A program made the position numbers and the translations under genes. The notes below the pieces were generated by a model. The model saw only the letters and a program-made list of their open reading frames with translations, did not search any database and was not told where the DNA came from. 64,000 nucleotides of DNA from Clostridia bacterium (GTDB taxonomy: Bacteria; Bacillota; Clostridia; Christensenellales; Aristaeellaceae), in NCBI GenBank assembly GCA_017465155.1, contig JAFTWV010000101.1:36310-100309 (forward strand), written 5' to 3'. This document shows, in pieces, positions 58,032 through 64,000 of this stretch. Every line of letters begins with the position of its first letter. Within the stretch, counting starts at the first letter, position 1.

Positions 58032-59988
58032 GCGTCTGCCAACCTTTCAGGACTGCATTGATCTGGAACGATTTACCGGCGCTGATTACTGCGAAAGCCG
58101 CGGTCTGCTGGCCTATGCTTCCAATTGCTCCGGCGGCGTGATCCTCAAAAGACTGTCCGATGGAGAAAAGAGTACCGTGACCCTCGGCGGCAAAAGTGAG
58201 GGTACGCCCCGCTTCTCCCATGACGGCAGGTACCTGCTGTTCCTGTCCACCCTGCCGGAAAAGGGCTGCCAGATGTACCGGTACGACCTTGAAACGCAGG
58301 AAATCGATCCGCTGGGCAGCTTTTTCGGGCCGATCATCGATCCCATGTGGTCGCCGGACGGAACGCATGTGCTGTTCGCTTCCACGCAGAGTGCGGCCAA
58401 GCCCGAAAAGCGCCGCAGCGACGAGCCGGTGGTCATCGAGGACTTCGGCTACAAGTTTGACGGCGCAGGCTATATTCGTCCTGACGGTCATACCCACCTG
58501 TTTGTGCTGGACGCCGGGACGGGTGAGATCACCCAGCTGACCCACGGCGTGCGGGATGAGATGCACCACAACTGGTCGCCGGACGGCCAGCATGTTGTCT
58601 ACTGCGGCAACGAGAACCGCCCGAAGGAACAGTCCATCGGCTATGATCTGTTCATTGTGAACCTGAAGGGTGAAAAGAAGCAGATTTCTGAGCATCTGTG
58701 GATGGTGTCCTACCCCAATCCCATCCGTCCGGTCTTCACCCCTGACGGCAAGAGCGTCATCATGGGCGTGATGAATCCCTTTGCGGATACGTCTCTTGGC
58801 TATCCGGATATTGTGTTCTACCAGTTTCCGGTGGAGGGCGGAGAGCCGCGCTGTCTGTTTGAGAAGAGCGACGAATGCTACCAGTGCGTGCAGTTCCCCT
58901 ACAATGCGGGCTGTGGCTGGGGTATGGATAAGGTGCAGGTCACGCCGGACGGCAAGTGGGTGTACTTCGTCAGTGGCTGGAAGGGTCAGGGCAATGTCTA
59001 CAAGGTCGCGCTGGAGGGAGATGACCGCCATGCGGTTCCCGTGCTGACGGGCAGGCATGTCTGTCACGGCCTTGGACGCATCCAGAATGGAAAAATGCTC
59101 ATCAACAAATCCGAAACGGATCTGCCGGAAGCGTATTATCTGCTGGACACGAACGTCGATGCTCTGCTGTGCAAGGCTGCCCAGTCCGCAGAAGAGCTCT
59201 GCAGCAGCGTGTCTCTTGCTGCGGCGGAGGATTTCTTCTTCGATACCATTGACGGCGAGAGCTCTGTTCACGGCTGGGTGCTGCCGCCGGCGAACAGGGA
59301 GCCCGGCAGGAAGTATCCCGCTATCCTCTATATCCATGGCGGGCCCCACCCCTTCTATACCTATGGCCTGACGATGGAGTTCCAGTGCCTTGCCGCTGCG
59401 GGCTTTGCCGTCCTGTACTGCAATCCGCGCGGTTCCAGCAGCTACGGCCCGCTGCATCAGAACGTCAAACGTTCCAAGGACGGCGCGGCCTATATGGATC
59501 TGCTGCAGTTCGTGGACGAGGCGCACCGGCGCTGCGATTGGATCGACTCCGACCGTCTCGGTGTGACCGGCGGCAGCTACGGCGGCTACATGACCAACTA
59601 TATCGCAACCCATGCGCACCGCTTCAAGGCGTATGTTACCCAGCGCAGCGTGGTCAACGATCTGATCGGCTATGCCAGCTCTGACATGCAGGGTCAGAGC
59701 CGTCATTATAAGTGCTTTGAAGAGTTCATGGTCAATGCGCTGAAGGAATCTACCGTCTCTTATGCCGAGCGCATCGACAAACCACTCCTCATCCTGCATG
59801 GCATTGATGATTACCGTACGCCCGTGGAGGGGGCGCACCAGCTCTTTGTTGCGGTGAAGGACCTGCATCCCGATCTGCCGGTAAAGATGGTGATCTTCCC
59901 CCATACCAGCCATGATCAGCCCCGGCATCCCAGGCTCCTGAAGCTGTATTATCAGGAGATGCTGGATTGGTTCAGAGCATATCTGTGA
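58024..59988 (+). CDS. S9-family prolyl oligopeptidase-like peptidase (2)
   Basis: The 654-residue paralogue of the preceding gene has a beta-propeller (about 1-410) and a hydrolase domain with Ser518 in GGSYGGYM. Asp595/Asp596 lie in GIDDYRTP and the likely His630 in TSHDQPRHP. Start at 58024 with AGGAGG upstream. The two paralogues share only moderate identity in the propeller, suggesting different peptide preferences. Last gene of the peptide-use locus. Confidence 0.9.
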   Translation: MNKRLPTFQDCIDLERFTGADYCESRGLLAYASNCSGGVILKRLSDGEKSTVTLGGKSEGTPRFSHDGRYLLFLSTLPEKGCQMYRYDLETQEIDPLGSFFGPIIDPMWSPDGTHVLFASTQSAAKPEKRRSDEPVVIEDFGYKFDGAGYIRPDGHTHLFVLDAGTGEITQLTHGVRDEMHHNWSPDGQHVVYCGNENRPKEQSIGYDLFIVNLKGEKKQISEHLWMVSYPNPIRPVFTPDGKSVIMGVMNPFADTSLGYPDIVFYQFPVEGGEPRCLFEKSDECYQCVQFPYNAGCGWGMDKVQVTPDGKWVYFVSGWKGQGNVYKVALEGDDRHAVPVLTGRHVCHGLGRIQNGKMLINKSETDLPEAYYLLDTNVDALLCKAAQSAEELCSSVSLAAAEDFFFDTIDGESSVHGWVLPPANREPGRKYPAILYIHGGPHPFYTYGLTMEFQCLAAAGFAVLYCNPRGSSSYGPLHQNVKRSKDGAAYMDLLQFVDEAHRRCDWIDSDRLGVTGGSYGGYMTNYIATHAHRFKAYVTQRSVVNDLIGYASSDMQGQSRHYKCFEEFMVNALKESTVSYAERIDKPLLILHGIDDYRTPVEGAHQLFVAVKDLHPDLPVKMVIFPHTSHDQPRHPRLLKLYYQEMLDWFRAYL

Positions 59989-60027
59989 TTCAAGGAAGAA
60001 GACGTTCGGCTGCTCCGGACGTCAAAA

Positions 60028-60090
60028 CAGCCTGACAGCGGGTAAGATTCCCCCGGATATGGAGGAATGCCGCGGTCAGGCTGCTTTTTG
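60028..60090. terminator. Bidirectional terminator between converging operons
   Basis: CAGCCTGAC / GTCAGGCTG stem; CTTTTTG follows on the plus strand and TTTTGA on the minus strand. Confidence 0.85.
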
Positions 60091-60097
60091 ATACCGG

Positions 60098-60490
60098 TCA
60101 GGCATTATTGTTATTATTGTTGGTGTTATGGTTATTATTGTTATTGTTGTTGTTTGAGCTGCCGCCGCTGAAGCGGTCGTAGCTGCTGCTGCTTCTGCTT
60201 GAGGGCTGGACGGGATAGTTGTATTGTGCCAGCGAGGCGGTCAGGCTGACGCTTGTCAGGGTGTTGGCCAGCCTCATGCCGTCGGGCTGATCCTCATCGG
60301 TTGTTTCATTGCCGCTGTAATAGACGATGCGGCCGGGGATGATGCGCACCTGATTGGCCGGATCGGCCAGCAGGAAATGGTACATTTTGACCAGCGTTTC
60401 ATTTGGTATGTCCTGTACGTGCGGATGCAGGCCCATACAGTTGCACAGACAGACGACCTCGCGGTAGGTACGCGGCTTGATGTCATTCAT
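60098..60490 (-). CDS. Polyasparagine-tailed protein, candidate radical SAM substrate
   Basis: A 130-residue protein that I do not recognise. Residues 1-90 look folded and contain a CLCNC motif (Cys14, 16, 18). Residues 97-112 are Ser/Gly-rich (SSRSSSSYDRFSGGSS). Then come eight Asn (113-120), His-Asn-Thr (121-123), six Asn (124-129) and a final Ala. No signal peptide. AGGAGG lies upstream of the ATG, and the first 8 bp overlap the end of the radical SAM gene, so translation is coupled. An N-terminal recognition part and a repetitive C-terminal tail, next to a SPASM enzyme, resemble a ribosomal peptide precursor. A structural or adhesive role, or a partner protein for the enzyme, is also possible. 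Confidence 0.72.
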   Translation of the reverse strand: MNDIKPRTYREVVCLCNCMGLHPHVQDIPNETLVKMYHFLLADPANQVRIIPGRIVYYSGNETTDEDQPDGMRLANTLTSVSLTASLAQYNYPVQPSSRSSSSYDRFSGGSSNNNNNNNNHNTNNNNNNA

Positions 60491-62237
60491 TGCTGGAATC
60501 CTCCTGAAATGGCACGCAGATGAACTCGAGGTTCTGGAAGGGGAGATTCATCGCGCGGATGTGATAGAAGCCATTGCTGCGCTGCTTGGCATAGTGGTAA
60601 TCGCGCAGGGCGGTGGTGGTGAAGAAGATGTTGCAGGGCTTGTCGGCAGGCAGCGCAGGGTAGTACAGGCGCAGCAGAGGGGAAAGAGGAACCTTGTGGT
60701 AGCCTTCGCGGTCGGAGGGATGGCGAAGAACGGCAGACCGGTAAATCATATGGGTCATGACGTGCTCCTGCTTCTCACGGCGGTCATCGCCGTATACAAC
60801 GGTGTTGCTGCTGAGCAGCTGGATGTACAGGGCGTTGTTGACCGGATCGTCTGCGAGGGCTTCAAGCGTGCCGCAGCGAATGTAGAGATCAACCTGACTG
60901 GGCGGGGCAAGATAGGCAACATCCCGGAAGGCCTTGCGCAGCTGGGAGGAGAGGGAATGATCCACACCGTCAATGCAAAGGACGAATATATCGTCAGCAT
61001 AGACCTGCCGGAGCTTGTCATCCGCCTCGAGAAGGGAGGTCAGGGTCGGATATCCGTCGTCGGCATGCTCGGCGGGCGGGTACTGATCCGCAAGTGCGGG
61101 ATTGACCAGAGCAAGGTATTCCCGCGCATAGCCGGCAGGGGAGGGTTCCAGACCCATTTTCTGATAGAGACGCTGCTGCAGCAGACATGTGTAGGACTTG
61201 CTTTCTCCGTACACATGTTTGACGAAGGGGCAGCCGGTTTTGCACAGGTGCAGGTAGCCGCACTGGGCGCAGGCGGGATCGAAGCCCGCCTGCTGGTGGA
61301 CGGCAAGGATCTTTTGATGGGCTCTTGCAAGGATGTCCTCCACGCTGTCCGTATAGATGTTGCCGTAGCAGAATGCAGGCATACCCTGCCCGCGCACGCA
61401 GGAATAGACGTCGCCCGAACGCTCAAGCAGGAAGAATTTATCGCCGCAGACATCGCAGTTGGTACAGTAGGCGGGGGAGAACTCGGCAAACCATGCGCCG
61501 TCCAGACCGGGCTGGAGATCGGTGCCGGCAAAGGCTTCATGCATGCGGTCAAACAGGGTGAGCTGCTGCTCCTGTGTCATGGGGGTCAGTCCGGGGCTCC
61601 GCGGATCACGGAAGCCGATCATAAAGTTGAACTGATTCATGTCCAGGCAGGTGTTTTCGTGCAGGTAGCGGATATCGCTGATGATCTCGTCCATGTGTTC
61701 GATATGCTCAGCAAACAGGGTGGCGGAGACCTTCTTGGGGTTTTGAAGCCGCTCCATCAGACGGACATTGCACAGAATCCTGTCCAGCGTATCGCCGCCG
61801 CCGCGGGTGACACGATGCTGCCTGTGCATGGAGAGGGGCAGATCAATGCTGCCGCTGACGCTGACGTCGTAGCGTTCAATGGCGTCGATGTGCCTGTCCA
61901 ACCCGAACAGATTTGTTTTGATGTGCGGCCGGCCCACCCGGAAACCATGGCTGGTCAGCAGCAGGCGGTGACGGTCATAGTACTCGCTGACATAGGCGAC
62001 CAGCTGCCGGAAGTCATCCGGGGGAAGCGTGGTTACCTCGCCGCCGTGCAGTGAAATGTTGAAGGGGACGACGCTGGCAGCGTGAAGCTTGCCCACTGCG
62101 TATTGCAGCGTTTCCAGATAGCCGTGGGGACTGCGTGAATCGCAGGCGCTATCGCCCAGATAGCAGTAGGTGCACTGCATGTTGCACTGCATCGTCGGGA
62201 CGTAGAGCAGATGAATGAAACGGAGCTGCTGCGACAT
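60483..62237 (-). CDS. Radical SAM/SPASM peptide-maturase-like enzyme
   Basis: The 584-residue protein has the radical SAM cluster motif C18-x3-C22-x2-C25 (TMQCNMQCTYCYLGD) and HGGEV (64-68) for SAM binding. A SPASM/twitch region for auxiliary [4Fe-4S] clusters has Cys258, 261, 264, 280, 290, then CAQCGYLHLCKTGC (323, 326, 332, 336) and Cys351. A C-terminal region of about 200 residues (370-584) matches no domain I know. SPASM enzymes mostly modify ribosomal peptides or act as sulfatase maturases; no sulfatase gene is in the window. Its ATG overlaps the TAA of the LRR gene by one base and has GGAGG upstream; it overlaps the poly-Asn gene by 8 bp. Confidence 0.88.
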   Translation of the reverse strand: MSQQLRFIHLLYVPTMQCNMQCTYCYLGDSACDSRSPHGYLETLQYAVGKLHAASVVPFNISLHGGEVTTLPPDDFRQLVAYVSEYYDRHRLLLTSHGFRVGRPHIKTNLFGLDRHIDAIERYDVSVSGSIDLPLSMHRQHRVTRGGGDTLDRILCNVRLMERLQNPKKVSATLFAEHIEHMDEIISDIRYLHENTCLDMNQFNFMIGFRDPRSPGLTPMTQEQQLTLFDRMHEAFAGTDLQPGLDGAWFAEFSPAYCTNCDVCGDKFFLLERSGDVYSCVRGQGMPAFCYGNIYTDSVEDILARAHQKILAVHQQAGFDPACAQCGYLHLCKTGCPFVKHVYGESKSYTCLLQQRLYQKMGLEPSPAGYAREYLALVNPALADQYPPAEHADDGYPTLTSLLEADDKLRQVYADDIFVLCIDGVDHSLSSQLRKAFRDVAYLAPPSQVDLYIRCGTLEALADDPVNNALYIQLLSSNTVVYGDDRREKQEHVMTHMIYRSAVLRHPSDREGYHKVPLSPLLRLYYPALPADKPCNIFFTTTALRDYHYAKQRSNGFYHIRAMNLPFQNLEFICVPFQEDSSNE

Positions 62238-63529
62238 TACTGCTGTGCCTCCGTGGGATCAACATAGGTGATGTGAGGATTGGTGCTCTTGAAGGTGTTA
62301 TCGGCCAGTTTGATGCCCTTGGGGAGCGTGACGTCGTCCAGGGACCAGCAATTGCGGAAGGCAGAGCTGCCGATTTCCTTCATCGACATCGGGATGGTCA
62401 AATTTTTCAGACTGCCGCACTGGCGGAAGGCGTGGGCGGAAATGCGGGTAATGCCCTCGCCTACCTCGACAGAGGAGAGCTTGCTGCAATAACGGAAGGT
62501 GGCTTCGCGAATCTCGCGTACGGTGCCGGGGATCTCTGCATGGGTGATTGCCGTGCTTTGGAAGGCGAAGGCGCGCAGCTCCGTCAGGCCCTTGGGGAGG
62601 TCGATGCCTGCCAGCGCCGTGCATCCGTCAAAGGCATAGGCTTCAATGATCCGCAGGCTTTCGGGCAATTTGACAGTATGCAGATTGACGCAGCCCTGAA
62701 AGCAGCGGGCGCTGATGATGTTCAGCGTATCGGGGAGCGTGACGGACTGGAGGAAGTACTGACGGGCGAACACGTCTGTGGCGATGCCGGTGACGGGCTG
62801 GCCGTTGACCTCGGCCGGCAGGGTAACGGACGTCATGGACAGGAGCGACGGCTGATACCGCGCAAGAACTGCGCCGTCATCGGTGGTTTTCCATGTGAGA
62901 TGAGGCATGAACAGATAGAGGACGGAAATGGCGAAGCATACCGCTGTGATGAGTCGGGGCTTGTCGGACAGCGGTGTACGCATGAAATCATCTTCCCGGT
63001 TATCGTCAAACATGCGCTTCACGATGGCGGAAATCTCCTCGTCCGGATGCGCGGTGCACTCGCGAATAACGTCGTCCCGCGAGTCCTGACAGCAGTAGTG
63101 AACAATATGAACGCAGATGATTGTCGGCGCGACAAAGAAGAAGGTCAGGCTGCCCCACAGCAGGAAGATGCTCATCAGCAGGAAGATGCTCATCAGCAGC
63201 AGCGCACGGGAATGACGCAGGCGGCACTCGACCGATGTGGCGTTGAGCGGGACGTCCTGCTCCGTCATGGCGTCCTGAATGGCCTTTGATAAGAAACGCT
63301 GCCGGAGGTTGGCGCGGGTTGCCGCCAGACGGAGATAACTGGTAGTTTGGGCGCTTTGCTTATGAAGTCTGCGGGAGGAAATGGTTTTGCAAAGCAGAAT
63401 GAGCGACATAAATGCGATAATCAGCAGGGCCGGTGCGTATTCGGCCATTTTATGCGTCCGGAAAACCAAAATCACAAGCGTCCAGACGACGCAGTAAATC
63501 CAAAATGTCCGGTTCAGTATTCGTTTCAT
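62237..63529 (-). CDS. Membrane protein with BspA-like leucine-rich repeats
   Basis: The 430-residue protein has hydrophobic helices at about 9-23, 32-47, 109-145 (probably two) and 193-208. About eight LRR_5 (BspA/Treponema type) repeats follow at about 228-415, with recurring units such as SVTLPDTLNIISARCFQGCV. The repeats are probably outside the membrane, but orientation is not proven. I chose ATG 63529 (AAAGGCGG nine bases upstream) over a TTG at 63535, which is too close to the ribosome site. It is the first gene of the operon with the radical SAM enzyme. Confidence 0.82.
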   Translation of the reverse strand: MKRILNRTFWIYCVVWTLVILVFRTHKMAEYAPALLIIAFMSLILLCKTISSRRLHKQSAQTTSYLRLAATRANLRQRFLSKAIQDAMTEQDVPLNATSVECRLRHSRALLLMSIFLLMSIFLLWGSLTFFFVAPTIICVHIVHYCCQDSRDDVIRECTAHPDEEISAIVKRMFDDNREDDFMRTPLSDKPRLITAVCFAISVLYLFMPHLTWKTTDDGAVLARYQPSLLSMTSVTLPAEVNGQPVTGIATDVFARQYFLQSVTLPDTLNIISARCFQGCVNLHTVKLPESLRIIEAYAFDGCTALAGIDLPKGLTELRAFAFQSTAITHAEIPGTVREIREATFRYCSKLSSVEVGEGITRISAHAFRQCGSLKNLTIPMSMKEIGSSAFRNCWSLDDVTLPKGIKLADNTFKSTNPHITYVDPTEAQQ

Positions 63530-63573
63530 TTGCAAATTCCGCCTTTCGCAAGGGTCGTGAAGGATTTGAATTC

Positions 63574-63602
63574 ATTATAACGCATTGATTCAATGTGTGC
63601 AA
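63574..63602 (-). promoter_or_regulatory. Promoter of the LRR-radical SAM-polyAsn operon
   Basis: Minus strand: TTGCAC, 17-bp spacer, TATAAT, about 45 bp before the LRR gene start. Confidence 0.8.
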
Positions 63603-63705
63603 GCAGTATGTATGGTGTAAACGTAAGGTTTTATCCGTCACATGACATCATGACTGCGGTTTGTTTGTGGTGTGTGGAAGCAGTCAGGTATTACAGTGAA
63701 AAATG

Positions 63706-64000
63706 AAAGCGATAAATCCGGATTTGGCGAGCCGGTGCACAAGAGAGCAACCACCATATTCGCTGCGCTCATACACCTTTCACACCCACCCGTCAGCCGC
63801 AAAGGAGCGCGTAGTTCCGGCCGCGCCACGACGCCGAAGGGGAGCGGCGCACCGACAAACAAAGGAGCCGCGGCGAAATGGCACGCCCCCGCGAGGCCCA
63901 TGTGGGAAAGACAACTCCGGGCAAAGTCTACCATGTGGGGGCGTGGGGAGTCCAGAGGGGGTGGCAGTCATCGGGCACAAGTCTGACACCCCCTCTGGCC
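63706..64000. repeat. About 290-bp dispersed repeat, copy B (runs to window end)
   Basis: Second copy of the repeat at 33830-34129 in the same orientation, with the identical CCAGAGGGGGTG / CACCCCCTCTGG stem and a different loop. The window ends in its last bases, so the right border is not seen. Nothing else is visible in 63603-63705. Confidence 0.85.

Overview
The window looks like a chromosomal segment of an anaerobic, gut- or rumen-type member of the Clostridia. Base composition is GC-rich by eye. Genes have strong AGGAGG-type ribosome binding sites, and many promoters are near-consensus sigma-A type with 16-18 bp spacers. Genes typical of fibre degraders are spread through it: GH10 xylanase, GH94 cellobiose phosphorylase, GH43, GH88 and GH4. 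Oligopeptide ABC transporters, flavin-based redox proteins and an Rrf2 regulator are also present. A Christensenellales/Aristaeella-like or Oscillospirales relative is plausible, but this is an inference from gene content and not a placement. No phage, plasmid, transposase, rRNA or CRISPR array is visible.

Layout. 1-6 kb: GH88, a Nudix-GNAT fusion, tag, a five-tRNA operon (Val-Asp-Phe-Gly-Cys) and a secreted three-CBM GH10 xylanase. 6-13.4 kb: an M20 amidohydrolase, an extracytoplasmic FMN-binding protein on a Pro/Thr linker, and an oligopeptide ABC transporter ordered SBP-D-F-B-C. 13.8-20.5 kb: nitroreductase, ttcA, an Rrf2 regulator with four cysteines, tcdA, an alpha/beta hydrolase, a small Cys-containing protein, a GH4 glycosidase and ilvE. 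20.7-27.7 kb: TetR plus a flavin-reductase-like gene, an NAD(P)-binding protein, a DUF1295 membrane protein and an unknown membrane protein, then a Gfo/Idh oxidoreductase and a MATE transporter. 27.8-40.6 kb: cellobiose phosphorylase behind a LacI-type operator, an M16C peptidase, recQ, GH43, a double flavodoxin-like protein, an AraC regulator and nagB. 40.8-45.5 kb: a secreted FMN/FAD reductase, a decayed XRE regulator, a YitT-family protein and a metal-dependent amidohydrolase. 45.6-60 kb: a peptide-use locus with a second oligopeptide transporter (SBP-B-C-D-F), a PatB-type aminotransferase, a DauR/YheO-like regulator divergent from an ornithine cyclodeaminase/mu-crystallin gene, a gluzincin peptidase and two S9 peptidases. 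60-63.6 kb: a translationally coupled three-gene operon encoding a membrane protein with BspA-like leucine-rich repeats, a radical SAM/SPASM enzyme and a 130-residue protein with a polyasparagine tail.

Two things stand out. The first is the LRR membrane protein / radical SAM-SPASM / poly-Asn operon (60.1-63.6 kb). It has the architecture of a peptide-modification (RiPP-like) system, but I do not recognise its substrate class. The second is a family of non-coding mosaic elements. Three full copies (about 15.9, 38.7 and 52.8 kb) begin and end with TGTC(G/A)AAAAAG-like inverted termini. Each lies between two copies of a hairpin that differs from locus to locus, as if insertion had duplicated an intrinsic terminator. 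A separate repeat of about 290 bp, with a 12-bp-stem hairpin, occurs at 33.8 kb and again at the right end of the window. Its two copies differ in ways that argue against protein coding.

Together the genes describe a cell that depolymerises xylan and other glycans outside the cell, phosphorolyses cellobiose inside, imports and hydrolyses peptides, and displays covalent flavoproteins on its surface.
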